64,000 bases of DNA from Pseudomonas extremaustralis (GTDB lineage Bacteria > Pseudomonadota > Gammaproteobacteria > Pseudomonadales > Pseudomonadaceae): assembly GCF_900102035.1 (NCBI RefSeq), contig NZ_LT629689.1, positions 6,544,501-6,608,500 of the forward strand. The letters are read 5' to 3'. Below are positions 18,762-26,981 of this stretch, piece by piece. The first letter of the stretch is position 1. Every line of letters begins with the position of its first letter. The notes under the pieces were generated by a model, which worked only from the letters and a program-made list of their open reading frames with translations, had not been told where the DNA came from and made no database searches. The translations under genes were made by a program, and so were the position numbers.

Positions 18762-19193
18762 TTATCCGAGGTCGACCTTACCCTTGGTTATAAGCCCCAT
18801 CGCGATCATCGGCTTGTTGCGCTTGTAGCGCACCAGGCGTTCGCTGAGGGATTGCGGCAGCAGCGTGTCCTGAGTGAATCCCATGCGCCGATACAGCCCT
18901 TCCAGGTCCGGATGGCACAACAACCACACCGTACCCTCCACACCGGCCACCGCCGCACCGATCACCCGCGCCGCCAGGCCCTGGCCGCGGTAGGCCGGGT
19001 CGACGAACACGCCGGTCAACCATTGCCCGCCCACCACGGGGGTCAGGCACAGCCCCGCTACAATCTCGCCATCGCGCGCCACCCACAAACGCCCGCCCTT
19101 GAGCGCTTTCATCGACGAATCATGGCGGCGATAAAACTTGTTCAGCAGCGGCCATAGCGGCTCTGCCAGCGGTTCGATGTGCAATTCGGGCAT
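18762..19193 (-). CDS. GNAT family N-acetyltransferase
   Basis: A 143-residue acetyltransferase with the acetyl-CoA-binding motif A: GVFVDPAYRGQGLAARVIGA (about residues 65-84; R/QxxGxG/A pattern in RGQGLA). The substrate is not evident. It is separate from the methyltransferase gene downstream by 66 bases on the same strand. Confidence 0.85.
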   Translation of the reverse strand: MPELHIEPLAEPLWPLLNKFYRRHDSSMKALKGGRLWVARDGEIVAGLCLTPVVGGQWLTGVFVDPAYRGQGLAARVIGAAVAGVEGTVWLLCHPDLEGLYRRMGFTQDTLLPQSLSERLVRYKRNKPMIAMGLITKGKVDLG

Positions 19194-19296
19194 GGTGTTT
19201 GGGCAACAGAATCGAGGGGCGGGGATTATAAGCGCCTTCTACGCGGCAATAGGTGGTATACCCAGTGTTACATCCCCTGTAAGTGGAGCATGCATC

Positions 19297-19413
19297 ATGG
19301 CCAAAGGTATGGATTCAAAGAAAGCCGCGAAGAAGAAACCGGCAAAGACCGCCGATGAAAAACGCGCGGACAAGAAAGCCAAGAAATCCGAGACAGGTTT
19401 GTTCGGGCACTGA
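19297..19413 (+). CDS. Small lysine/alanine-rich basic protein (38 aa)
   Basis: A 38-residue protein starting MAKGMDSKKAAKKKPAKTAD and ending SETGLFGH. It is almost all lysine, alanine and charged residues, like the tails of histone-like or nucleoid-associated proteins, and similar tiny proteins are common in pseudomonads. The ATG at 19297 has GTGGAG 6-11 bases upstream; the frame is open further up but the extra residues look unlike coding. A palindromic REP follows 52 bases after the stop and may act as terminator. Confidence 0.65.
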   Translation: MAKGMDSKKAAKKKPAKTADEKRADKKAKKSETGLFGH

Positions 19414-19465
19414 GTCAACGCGTCAAAACTCAATGCTCTACCCGCCAGTGACACCGCCCGCCCAG

Positions 19466-19489
19466 TAGGAGCGAGCAAGCTCGCTCCTA
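19466..19489. repeat. Compact REP palindrome (GTAGGAGCGAGC class)
   Basis: TAGGAGCGAG-CAAG-CTCGCTCCTA is a perfect hairpin between the convergent 38-residue gene and the 19503-20000 gene: two REP arms directly abutting. Confidence 0.85.
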
Positions 19490-19502
19490 TAGAGGGGCCG
19501 CT

Positions 19503-20000
19503 TTAGAGGGCGGCCAGGGTTTCTTTCACGGTCTGGGCCTGTGGGTCAGCCGTCTTGGCGGCGACCTGCTGCTCTTGTTGCTGCTTCAAACGATCGGCCA
19601 CTTGCTTGGTAATCGCGTCCTGCTTCTCCTGGGACATGTTCTGCACATCCGCCTCGGTCAAACCCTGTTCCTTGAGCAATTGCTCACGGATGCGCTCGGC
19701 CGGGGTTTTGCTCATGTAGTCGGTGAACTCCGAACGCGCGCCGGAGGTGGCGCTGGTCGACGACACATCGCTGGTCGACGCCGAGGTCTGCAATTGCACG
19801 CGGGTCTTGGCGAACGCTTCGTCGATGCGGTCGGTGGCGGCGTCCAGGTTCTTTTGCACGACCGGCACGGTCACGGTTTGTTGCGCTGCTTGCACGGCGC
19901 CGCTGTACAGCGTGCTGGCGGCGGCATTGGCGGGGTCCATGTCGGTCCGCTTGAGCTTCTCAATGGTCGACACAGCTTGGGGGTTGTTGTTAACCAGCAT
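19503..20000 (-). CDS. Hypothetical protein, glutamine/serine-rich (165 aa)
   Basis: A 165-residue protein with no signal peptide and no transmembrane segment. The N-terminal half is rich in Ala/Ser/Thr, the middle has a low-complexity TSASTSDVSSTSATSG run, and the C-terminal half is a predicted helix with many Glu, Lys and Gln (QVADRLKQQQEQQVAAK). I do not recognise a domain. Composition suggests a flexible linker followed by a coiled coil. Confidence 0.65.
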   Translation of the reverse strand: MLVNNNPQAVSTIEKLKRTDMDPANAAASTLYSGAVQAAQQTVTVPVVQKNLDAATDRIDEAFAKTRVQLQTSASTSDVSSTSATSGARSEFTDYMSKTPAERIREQLLKEQGLTEADVQNMSQEKQDAITKQVADRLKQQQEQQVAAKTADPQAQTVKETLAAL

Positions 20001-20201
20001 GATCGGTCACCTGGGGAAATGTACGGTGCCATAGCCGGAGCAAATAGCGTGCCGGGCGCGATGGCCCCGGTTTATGGGGGCGCGTACGGCCTTTGCGGCA
20101 AGGATTGTCCCGCCGGCGGCCAACGGTTGCCGCCAACGGGCGATGTTTTCCGACATCCGCCTGCGGGGTGATTCCGACAGGCGGTCCCGGCACACGCTGG
20201 A

Positions 20202-20834
20202 TCAGTCGTGACCGTCGAGGGCGAAGGCCTGGAAGCCGGCGTGCTGGCTCAGGCGTTGGTAGTACGCCGCAATCGCGGGGTAGGGCGGTCGTGCCATCGG
20301 GGTCATTTGCCAGCGGTGTACCGAGAGGCCGATCAGGATATCGGCGAGGGTGAATTCATCGCCGGCCACAAAGGCGCCGGTTTTCGCCAGTTGTTGTTCC
20401 AGCAGGCCCATCTTCTCGTTCCAGGCGCGCACACCGGCGGTGATGCGTTGCGGCTCCTGGTGGTCGGGGCTGTTGCGTACCAGAGCCTGGAAGGCATAGC
20501 TCCAGGACGGGTTGAGTTCGGTGGCTTGCCAGTCCATCCACTGCTCGACCCGGGCCCGTGGTGCGGGTTCGATGGGGAGCAGGTCGTGGCGTTGGTAAAG
20601 GTTCACCAGGTAGCGACAGATGGTGTTGGACTCCCACAGCACACCATGGTCGTCGATCAGCACCGGTATCTGGGCGTTGGGGTTGAGGGCAAGGAATTCG
20701 GCGGATTGGGTTGGTTTAAAGCCGATGCCCCAGTCTTCACGCACGTAGTCGATGCCCAGTTCCTGGCAGGTCCAGAGCACTTTTCGCACGTTGATGGAGG
20801 AAGCGCGGCCCAAGATTTTCAGTGAGTGTCCCAT
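20202..20834 (-). CDS. Glutathione S-transferase family protein
   Basis: A 210-residue two-domain GST. The N-terminal thioredoxin-like domain has the catalytic-region sequence GRASSINVRKVLWTCQELG and the conserved cis-proline and glutathione site in NAQIPVLIDDHGVLWESNTI. The C-terminal helical domain includes FTLADILIGLSVHRW, a typical GST N-capping box. The start at 20834 removes an unlikely N-terminal extension. The natural substrate cannot be told from sequence. Confidence 0.88.
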   Translation of the reverse strand: MGHSLKILGRASSINVRKVLWTCQELGIDYVREDWGIGFKPTQSAEFLALNPNAQIPVLIDDHGVLWESNTICRYLVNLYQRHDLLPIEPAPRARVEQWMDWQATELNPSWSYAFQALVRNSPDHQEPQRITAGVRAWNEKMGLLEQQLAKTGAFVAGDEFTLADILIGLSVHRWQMTPMARPPYPAIAAYYQRLSQHAGFQAFALDGHD

Positions 20835-20912
20835 GGTGCTTTCCTGGCAGTGGAGAACCATCAATCTAGCAGGTGCCAGCAACACGATGAAACGAATTGT
20901 GGACCACGCCCT

Positions 20913-21013
20913 CTGTAGGAGCGAGCTTGCTCGCGAAGCACCCGAGAGCGCCGCGATGATCCAGATGACCCGCGTTATCGTTAACGATCTTCGCGAGTGA
21001 GCTCGCTCCTACA
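20913..21013. repeat. REPIN (GTAGGAGCGAGC class, conserved centre)
   Basis: Inverted arms CTGTAGGAGCGAGCTTGCTC and GTGAGCTCGCTCCTACA flank a centre that contains CGCGTTATCGTTAACG, the complement of the centre shared by the copies at 28057, 33250 and 60811. Confidence 0.9.
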
Positions 21014-21025
21014 AGTAGCGTTTCA

Positions 21026-21265
21026 TCAGCAGCGGGGTGTGTGCTGGTCCATGGCTTTGCCCACCAGCAGGACGCTCAGTTCGCTCAACTGATGAATGGC
21101 CAAGGCGATATCGCGGTGTTTGCCGGTGAGGTCTTCGGACAAGTCGAGCAGCAGGGTGCTGACGGAACACACGGTTTCGTAGCTGTTGATCAGCAGGGTT
21201 TCGGTAGGGGTGTCGGGGACGACGGTAAAGAGGGTGGTTGGCGGTTTTTCGGTTTCTTTGATCAT
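21026..21265 (-). CDS. DUF6124 (former DUF3077) family protein
   Basis: A 79-residue protein with the family pattern: an N-terminal LFTVVPDTPTETLLINSYET segment followed by a helical region ETVCSVSTLLLDLSEDLTG. Such proteins are numerous in pseudomonads and of unknown function. The ATG at 21265 has AGGAC 8-12 bases upstream; upstream in-frame codons belong to a long structured leader (see 21300-21450). No other gene is in the unit. Confidence 0.75.
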   Translation of the reverse strand: MIKETEKPPTTLFTVVPDTPTETLLINSYETVCSVSTLLLDLSEDLTGKHRDIALAIHQLSELSVLLVGKAMDQHTPRC

Positions 21266-21582
21266 TACGTAAGTCCTGGAATAGGCCGCCGCCTCTTCGC
21301 TACTAAACGGGGGTGGCAGCTGTACGCAGGTTAGTAGACCGGTGGACTTACAAAGCCGGCGCACCCGAAGGTGCCCTGCGCACAGCCGCCATCAAACGCG
21401 TTGGCGAGGCGTGTGCACTCAGTAAATCCGGACACGGGCTACTAAACCCGATCACCGAGAAATTCGGCGACCGGCAAACCTTAGAGATCGGCTCCCAGGC
21501 GCACAAGCCGGCGGATTCTGACGTAAGCGTAGGCAACGGAGCAAGGCATTCACTGCAATGTCAGCCCCGTCCTACAAGCGTC
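21266..21582. other. 317-base region between DUF6124 gene and gntR
   Basis: No gene is seen. About half is occupied by the putative structured RNA element ahead of the DUF6124 gene (21300-21450). The remainder contains a partial REP-like stretch (CCTACAAGCGTCCTACGTGC around 21571-21590) reaching into the end of gntR. Confidence 0.6.
21300..21450 (-). ncRNA. Putative structured leader RNA of the DUF6124 gene, with alternative pairing
   Basis: Read on the minus strand the region contains, in order: a hairpin CGGG-TTTAGTAG-CCCG (21450-21435); a UUCG-capped hairpin GGGCACC-TTCG-GGTGC (about 21376-21358); CTACTAACC (21337-21329); and GTTTAGTAG (21308-21300), ending 34 bases before the DUF6124 ATG. 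The middle CTACTAA can pair with either the upstream or the downstream TTAGTAG, but not both. The arrangement looks like a switch or a C4-type self-complementary RNA. From memory this sequence recurs next to similar genes in other pseudomonads. No known family was assigned. Confidence 0.45.
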
Positions 21583-22611
21583 CTACGTGCTTTCCCGCAC
21601 CTGTAGCTCAAAGCCCATATCCACCACCGGCTTGGCGATCTTGTTACCCGCCATGATGGTCAATAAATGCTCCGCCGCGCGCCGGCCAATCGCCTCCCGT
21701 GGCGTGCGGATGCTGCTCAGGCGCGGCACCATGAAGGACGACGCCGGCAGGTCATTGAAGCCCAGCACCGCGACACGCTCCGGCACGTTGATGCCATGGC
21801 GCAGGGCTTCGAGCAGCGCGCCCTGGGCCAGGTCGTCGTTGCCGAAGAAGATCGCGTCCACGTCCGGATGGGCCGCCAGCAGTTGCAGGAACAACTCGCC
21901 CCCCAGGCCGACCGAGGAAGGGCGCGGTGTCAGCAGTTCCAGCGTCGGATCGTACATGCCCGCCTGTTGCAGCGCGCGGCGGAACCCTTCGCCGCGCAGC
22001 AGGGTGCGTTGGTCCAGTTGCGCGCCGATGTAGGCCAGGCGCTTGCGCCCGCGGGACAGTAGATGGGCCGCCGCCGTTTCACCCGCCGCCAACTGCGAGA
22101 ACCCCACGCAGTTCACGCCGGCGTTAGGGTCCAGATCCATCATGTATACGCAGGGCACGTTGCTGGCCTCGACCATTCGTCGCGCGCTTTCGGTGCGGTC
22201 GAAGCCGGTCAGCAGCAAACCCCGTGGCTGATAGGCCATGTAGTTGCGCAGCAGGTTTTCTTCTTCGTCGCGCGAATAGTGGGAGTTGCCGATCAGCACC
22301 TCGAAACCCTTGGGGCGCAGCACCTGGTGGATGGCTTCGAGGGTTTCGATAAACAGCAGGTTGGACAGTGACGGCACCAGCACCACCACCGACTGGCTCT
22401 GGGCCGAGGCCAGGGCGCGGGCGGCGGGGTTGACTACGTAGTTCAGCTCGGCGGCGGCCTGTTGCACTTTTTCCACCAGTTCGGTGGCCACGGTGCTGAT
22501 GCCGCGCAGGGCCCGGGAGGCGGTGATCGGGCTGACGCCGGCCAGGCGCGCGACTTCGTTGAGGGTCGGGCGACCCGTAGTGCGGGTATTTTTATCGTTC
22601 TTGGAGGTCAT
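21583..22611 (-). CDS. gntR: GntR, LacI-family repressor of gluconate genes
   Basis: A 342-residue LacI-type regulator. The helix-turn-helix is at about residues 15-40 (TLNEVARLAGVSPITASRAL), the hinge helix follows (AARALASAQSQ), and the rest is a periplasmic-binding-like ligand domain. In P. aeruginosa GntR binds gluconate and 6-phosphogluconate and represses itself and gntP. Here it is divergent from gntK-gntT, and three copies of a site close to the published ACnAAGnTAGCGCT operator lie upstream of gntR, gntK and gntT. The ATG at 22611 (GGA-rich site upstream is weak) is chosen over 22626 by family length. Confidence 0.93.
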   Translation of the reverse strand: MTSKNDKNTRTTGRPTLNEVARLAGVSPITASRALRGISTVATELVEKVQQAAAELNYVVNPAARALASAQSQSVVVLVPSLSNLLFIETLEAIHQVLRPKGFEVLIGNSHYSRDEEENLLRNYMAYQPRGLLLTGFDRTESARRMVEASNVPCVYMMDLDPNAGVNCVGFSQLAAGETAAAHLLSRGRKRLAYIGAQLDQRTLLRGEGFRRALQQAGMYDPTLELLTPRPSSVGLGGELFLQLLAAHPDVDAIFFGNDDLAQGALLEALRHGINVPERVAVLGFNDLPASSFMVPRLSSIRTPREAIGRRAAEHLLTIMAGNKIAKPVVDMGFELQVREST

Positions 22612-22640
22612 CAGGCGGCTTGCCAAACAAAAATCGAGGC

Positions 22641-22654
22641 ACTAAGGTAGCGCT
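22641..22654. promoter_or_regulatory. GntR operator upstream of gntR
   Basis: ACTAAGGTAGCGCT matches the known GntR operator ACnAAGnTAGCGCT at every fixed base. It lies 30 bases before the gntR start and probably mediates autorepression. Confidence 0.85.
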
Positions 22655-22792
22655 GTCTCCAAACGGCTGCAAATACTTGAACACTGGGTTGCCTGATCCG
22701 GTTCAAATGCTTGGAGCGGATGCACGCGTCACTCCATAAAAAAAGACAAGATGGCGCGGGAAAAGCCTGTTTTTGCACTAGCCTTACAGCGT

Positions 22793-22806
22793 GCAAAGGT
22801 AGCGCT
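22793..22806. promoter_or_regulatory. GntR operator upstream of gntK
   Basis: GCAAAGGTAGCGCT differs from the operator pattern at one fixed base. It lies 22 bases before the gntK start and, with the following ATC, forms a symmetric GATAGCGCTATC-like core. Confidence 0.8.
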
Positions 22807-22827
22807 ATCTGCGTCCTGAGGTGTTTC

Positions 22828-23361
22828 ATGACTCAACCTGTTACCGCCCTGGTCATCATGGGTGTTGCCGGCTGTGGCAAGACCAGCGTCAGCGAGGCCC
22901 TGTGCCGCCTGAACGGTGCTACTGCCATTGAAGGCGACAGCTTTCATCCCGCCGCGAACATCGAAAAGATGAGCGCCGGCCACCCCCTCGACGACAACGA
23001 CCGCGCCGGTTGGCTCGACATCCTGTGCGATGAATTGCGCCGCGCGCTCAAGGCTGGCGAACACCCGGTCCTCACCTGTTCGGCCCTGAAAAAGAAATAC
23101 CGCGACCACCTGCGCGAAGCCGCGCCGGGCCTGGGCTTTGTCTTCCTGGAGCTGACCCGTGAAGTGGCCGCCGACCGCGTGTCCCATCGCCCCGGCCATT
23201 TCATGCCGGCCAGCCTGATCGACAGCCAGTTCGCCACCCTTGAGTCGCCCGTCGGCGAGCCGCTGACCCTGGCGCTCAACGCCAGTGACGACAGTGTCGA
23301 GGCGTTGGCCAAACAGACCAACGCCTGGTGGCGGCAACACGGTTTTGAACCAACCCGATAA
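22828..23361 (+). CDS. gntK: Gluconokinase
   Basis: A 177-residue carbohydrate kinase that phosphorylates gluconate to 6-phosphogluconate with ATP, feeding the Entner-Doudoroff pathway. The P-loop GVAGCGKTS is at residues 12-20, the substrate region EGDSFHPAANIEKMSAGHPL (split 37-56) and the DNDRAGWL motif follow, and TCSALKKKYRD is the later conserved block. The ATG at 22828 is chosen because the kinase fold begins there; longer in-frame extension crosses the operator at 22793. It is divergent from gntR and followed by gntT. Confidence 0.95.
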   Translation: MTQPVTALVIMGVAGCGKTSVSEALCRLNGATAIEGDSFHPAANIEKMSAGHPLDDNDRAGWLDILCDELRRALKAGEHPVLTCSALKKKYRDHLREAAPGLGFVFLELTREVAADRVSHRPGHFMPASLIDSQFATLESPVGEPLTLALNASDDSVEALAKQTNAWWRQHGFEPTR

Positions 23362-23371
23362 TGGGTTGCCG

Positions 23372-23385
23372 GAAAAGATAGCGCT
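23372..23385. promoter_or_regulatory. GntR operator between gntK and gntT
   Basis: GAAAAGATAGCGCT keeps AAG-n-TAGCGCT exactly and differs in the first two bases. It lies 10 bases after gntK and 60 before gntT, suggesting a separate GntR-controlled promoter for the transporter. Confidence 0.75.
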
Positions 23386-23415
23386 GTCCCCGGCGCTCAA
23401 TCGAATACCCGCTTT

Positions 23416-23431
23416 AATAACAACAACAAAC
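23416..23431 (+). promoter_or_regulatory. CA-rich Hfq/Crc-type motif overlapping the gntT ribosome site
   Basis: AATAACAACAACAAAC runs directly into the CAGGAGAG ribosome site of gntT. It contains several overlapping AAnAAnAA units, the strongest Hfq/Crc-type motif in the window. Confidence 0.65.
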
Positions 23432-23445
23432 AGGAGAGACCCCCC

Positions 23446-24798
23446 ATGTTTGGCATGTCCCACGAGTCCTACCTGCTGCTCGATGCAGTGGTCACTATCA
23501 TTGGTCTGATCTTCTTGATCACCAAGTTCAAGGTTCACCCGTTCATTGCCCTGATCATTGCGGCCGGCTTTCTCGGCCTGACCTCGGGCATGCCCGTGGA
23601 CAAGATCATCAAGGCGTTCCAGGACGGCTTCGGCGGGGTGCTCGGCTTTGTCGGCATCATCCTCGCGCTGGGGACGATGCTTGGCAAAATGATGGCCGAA
23701 TCCGGCGGGGCCGATCAGATCGCCCAGACCCTGATCCGCGCCTTCGGCAAGGAAAAGGTCCAGTGGGCGATGATGTTTGCCGCGTTCCTGGTGGGCATCC
23801 CGCTGTTCTTCGAGATCGGCTTTGTGTTGCTGATCCCGCTGGTGTTCATCGTCGCGCGCCGCACCGGCGTGTCGCTGATCAAGATCGGCATCCCGCTGCT
23901 CGCCGGCCTGTCGGCGGTGCACGGCCTGGTGCCGCCACACCCAGGCCCGCTGCTGGCCATCGGCGTGTTTGGCGCGGACATCGGCAAGACCATTCTCTAC
24001 GGCCTGATCGTCGCCCTGCCGACGGCCATCATCGCCGGTCCGATCTTTGGTACGTTCATCGCCAAGTACATTCCGGGCAACCCGTCCCAGGAACTGGTCG
24101 ACCAACTGGCCCGCGAGCCGGAAAACAAGACGCTGCCGAGCTTCAGCATCACCCTGATCACCGTGCTGCTGCCGGTGTTCCTGATGCTGCTCAAAACCTT
24201 CGCCGACATCGCCCTGGCCGACGGTCATGTGGTGCGCAACTGGATGGACATGATCGGTCACCCGATCAGCGCCCTGCTGCTGGCGTTGCTGCTGTCGCTG
24301 TACACCTTTGGCCATCGCCAGGGCATCCACTCCAAACAGATCCTAAAGCTGCTCGACGCCAGCCTGGCGCCGACGGCGGCGATCATCCTGATCATCGGTG
24401 CCGGGGGTGGTTTCAAGCAGATGCTGGTGACCAGCGGCGTGGGCGACGTGATCGGCCATATGGCGGTGAACGCGCAGATCAACCCGATCCTGCTGGCGTG
24501 GCTGGTGGCTGCGGTGATTCGGGTGGCGACCGGTTCGGCGACGGTGGCGACCATTACCGGTGCAGGCATCGTGGTGCCGGTGGTAGGCATGATTCCAGGG
24601 GTCAATCGTGAGTTGCTGGTGCTGGCGACGGGGGCAGGTTCGTTGATTCTGTCTCACGTCAACGATGCGGGGTTCTGGCTGGTGAAGCAGTATTTCAACA
24701 TGACCGTGGCCGAGACGTTCAAGACCTGGACGGCGATGGAGACCATCCTGTCGGTGGTGGCGCTGATCTTCATCATGCTGCTGTCGCTGGTGGTGTAA
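23446..24798 (+). CDS. gntT: Gluconate permease, GntP family
   Basis: A 450-residue inner-membrane symporter with about 12 hydrophobic segments, importing gluconate. Family motifs include FKVHPFIALIIAAGFLGL near the start, GVLGFVGIILALGTMLGKMM, the VHGLVPPHPGPLLAIGVFGAD loop (split) near residue 165 and the late GSATVATITGAGIVVP. A GGAGAG site lies 11 bases before the ATG. It is downstream of gntK with a GntR-type operator between them. Confidence 0.95.
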   Translation: MFGMSHESYLLLDAVVTIIGLIFLITKFKVHPFIALIIAAGFLGLTSGMPVDKIIKAFQDGFGGVLGFVGIILALGTMLGKMMAESGGADQIAQTLIRAFGKEKVQWAMMFAAFLVGIPLFFEIGFVLLIPLVFIVARRTGVSLIKIGIPLLAGLSAVHGLVPPHPGPLLAIGVFGADIGKTILYGLIVALPTAIIAGPIFGTFIAKYIPGNPSQELVDQLAREPENKTLPSFSITLITVLLPVFLMLLKTFADIALADGHVVRNWMDMIGHPISALLLALLLSLYTFGHRQGIHSKQILKLLDASLAPTAAIILIIGAGGGFKQMLVTSGVGDVIGHMAVNAQINPILLAWLVAAVIRVATGSATVATITGAGIVVPVVGMIPGVNRELLVLATGAGSLILSHVNDAGFWLVKQYFNMTVAETFKTWTAMETILSVVALIFIMLLSLVV

Positions 24799-24815
24799 GC
24801 CACGCCACCAAACAA

Positions 24816-24845
24816 ATGTGGGAGGGAGCAGGCCCCCTCCCACAT
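24816..24845. repeat. Compact REP palindrome between gntT and alaC
   Basis: ATGTGGGAGGG and CCCTCCCACAT arms around a short centre form a strong hairpin in the 63-base gap between the convergent gntT and alaC genes; likely a shared terminator. Confidence 0.8.
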
Positions 24846-24861
24846 GCTGACCGAGTCAGGC

Positions 24862-26073
24862 TCAGGCTTTCTGGACCAGGCCATCGGCGCGGAACATTGC
24901 GCGAATCCCGCGCACCGCCTGGCGAATCCGGTCCTGGTTCTCGATCAGTGCAAAGCGCACATGGTCGTCGCCATATTCACCGAAGCCGATCCCCGGCGAC
25001 ACGCACACCTTGGCCTCCAGCAGCAGCTTCTTGGCAAACTCCAGCGAACCCATGGCGGCGTACTGCTCGGGAATCTTGGCCCAGACGTACATCGACGCCT
25101 TGGGATTCTCCACCATCCAGCCCAACTCATGCAGGCCCTTGACCAGCACATTGCGGCGCTGGCGGTACTGCTCGGCGATGTCCTTCACGCACTGCTGGTC
25201 GCCTTCCAGTGCGGCAATCGCGGCGACTTGCAGCGGGGTGAAGGTGCCATAGTCGTGGTAGCTCTTGATCCGTGCCAGGGCGTTGACCAGTTCCGCGTTA
25301 CCCACCATGAAACCAATGCGCCAGCCGGCCATGTTGTAGCTCTTGGACAGGGTGAAGAACTCCACCGCAATGTCCTTGGCGCCCGGTACCTGCATGATCG
25401 ACGGGGCTTTCCAGCCGTCGTAGACGATGTCGGCGTAGGCCAGGTCGTGCACCACCAGCACGTCGTACTGCTTGGCCAGCGCAATGACGCGCTCGAAGAA
25501 ATCCAGCTCCACGCACTGTGCGGTGGGGTTGGACGGGAAACCGAGGATCATCATCTTCGGCTTGGGGATCGAGCCGCGAATCGCCCGTTCCAGCTCGGCG
25601 AAAAAGTCCACGCCCGGAATCAGCGGCACCGAACGCACCTGGGCGCCGGCAATCACGGCACCGTAGATGTGAATCGGGTAGCTCGGGTTGGGCACCAGCA
25701 CGGTGTCGCCCTGGTCCAGGGTGGCCAGCATCAAGTGCGCCAGGCCTTCCTTGGAACCGATGGTGACGATGGCCTCGGTTTCCGGGTCGATGTCCACTTC
25801 ATAGCGGTCCTTGTACCAGCGCGAAATCGCGCGGCGCAGGCGTGGAATGCCTTTGGACGTGGAGTAACCGTGGGTGTCTTCACGCTGGGCGACGGTGACC
25901 ATTTTTTCCACGATATGCGGTGGGGTCGGGCCGTCTGGGTTGCCCATGCTCAAGTCGATGATGTCTTCGCCGCGCCGACGCGCAGCCATCTTCAGCTCGG
26001 CAGTGATATTGAACACATAGGGGGGGAGTCGATCGATGCGCGCAAAGCGGCGCGGCAAACCTTGGTCGGCCAT
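24862..26073 (-). CDS. alaC: Alanine transaminase AlaC (class I/II aminotransferase)
   Basis: A 403-residue PLP-dependent aminotransferase. The PLP lysine is K244 in [12 protein letters not shown], with [12 protein letters not shown] near residues 43-54, GSKEGLAHL near 106, [12 protein letters not shown] (129-140) and the NPTAQCVE loop near 182. These and the whole sequence follow AlaC, which makes alanine from pyruvate and glutamate. Length is normal. It stands alone on the minus strand with a 196-base promoter region shared with the 26270 gene, which faces away. Confidence 0.9.
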   Translation of the reverse strand: MADQGLPRRFARIDRLPPYVFNITAELKMAARRRGEDIIDLSMGNPDGPTPPHIVEKMVTVAQREDTHGYSTSKGIPRLRRAISRWYKDRYEVDIDPETEAIVTIGSKEGLAHLMLATLDQGDTVLVPNPSYPIHIYGAVIAGAQVRSVPLIPGVDFFAELERAIRGSIPKPKMMILGFPSNPTAQCVELDFFERVIALAKQYDVLVVHDLAYADIVYDGWKAPSIMQVPGAKDIAVEFFTLSKSYNMAGWRIGFMVGNAELVNALARIKSYHDYGTFTPLQVAAIAALEGDQQCVKDIAEQYRQRRNVLVKGLHELGWMVENPKASMYVWAKIPEQYAAMGSLEFAKKLLLEAKVCVSPGIGFGEYGDDHVRFALIENQDRIRQAVRGIRAMFRADGLVQKA

Positions 26074-26269
26074 TGTTGCCTCGAGAGTACGTAAGCGCCC
26101 GGAACCGTCCGAGCGACGTCGGCCACTGCGGTGGCCTGCGGGGCAGACAATACGGTCGATGATGGCCAGTTGTCCAGATACGTAGGAAAATTTTCTACAT
26201 GGAGCGCCGTGCGGATATACCCCTATACTCGATGCGGGTTTGTTCCCTCATAAGAAGGAGACTGTTCGT

Positions 26270-26749
26270 ATGGATCAGCCGACAAAACAACCGTTAGAGC
26301 CACGCATGGAAGACGGCCAGCCTCTGGTCATCGCAGGGGTCCAAGGGCGTTATGCCAAGGCCACCGCCGGCGATATTCCACGGCTATGGGAGTTGTTCGA
26401 TACCTGCATCAAGGACATCAAACCGCGCATCGGCGGGGTGACCTATGGTGTTTGCCATAACCCCAGCCACGGCGAATTCGATTACATGGCCGGGGTGGAA
26501 GTCCCTTCCAAGGACGATGTGCCCAGCAACTTCGAGTACGTCGAAATCCCCGCGCATCGCTACGCCGTATTCCCGCACTACGGCCCGGTGCAGGCGCTGG
26601 AGCAGACCTACGAACGCATCCTGTTCGAGTGGTTGCCGCATTCGGGCTACAAGGTGGCCGGGGTGGATTTCGAACGCTACAGCGCCGATTTCGATGGCAA
26701 GAAGGGCCTGGGGACGGTTGAGGTCTGGTTGCCGGTGGTCAAGGCCTGA
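26270..26749 (+). CDS. GyrI-like / AraC effector-binding domain protein
   Basis: A 159-residue stand-alone GyrI-like small-molecule-binding domain (SOUL/BacTrans_2 type). The pattern GVCHNPSHGEFDYMAGVEV followed by PAHRYAVFPHYGPVQALEQT and a final VEVWLPV strand is typical of the C-terminal domain of Rob-like regulators. No DNA-binding part is present. Members bind hydrophobic compounds or inhibit DNA gyrase; here the role is unknown. A perfect AAGAAGGAG site lies 9 bases upstream of the ATG. Confidence 0.85.
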   Translation: MDQPTKQPLEPRMEDGQPLVIAGVQGRYAKATAGDIPRLWELFDTCIKDIKPRIGGVTYGVCHNPSHGEFDYMAGVEVPSKDDVPSNFEYVEIPAHRYAVFPHYGPVQALEQTYERILFEWLPHSGYKVAGVDFERYSADFDGKKGLGTVEVWLPVVKA

Positions 26750-26981
26750 TGGCACACGACTGAGCTGCGTTGGCAGCTCAGTCGCGGCTGTTAATGGCTG
26801 AGCAGGCGGCCGATGAAGGACTGGTCAACTTTCAGTACACCGCTGCTTTGCTGTTTAACCCAACGCGAATCGAGTGATTCAGCACAAACCTTGGCGTTCC
26901 AGTACAAAGCAATCGGCGACGCGCGTATAGCTGTGAACTCTGACAGTAGACAGCCGGGGAGGAGGGATGAGAATGATGGTT

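Noticed and set aside
20001..20201. Small frames between the 165-residue gene and the GST gene
   Set aside because: Arginine-rich frames on both strands with no start signal and no family pattern; treated as non-coding.
22729..24330. A 533-residue minus-strand frame opposite gntK and gntT
   Set aside because: Glutamine/histidine/glycine-rich sequence with no family pattern, antisense to two well supported genes.
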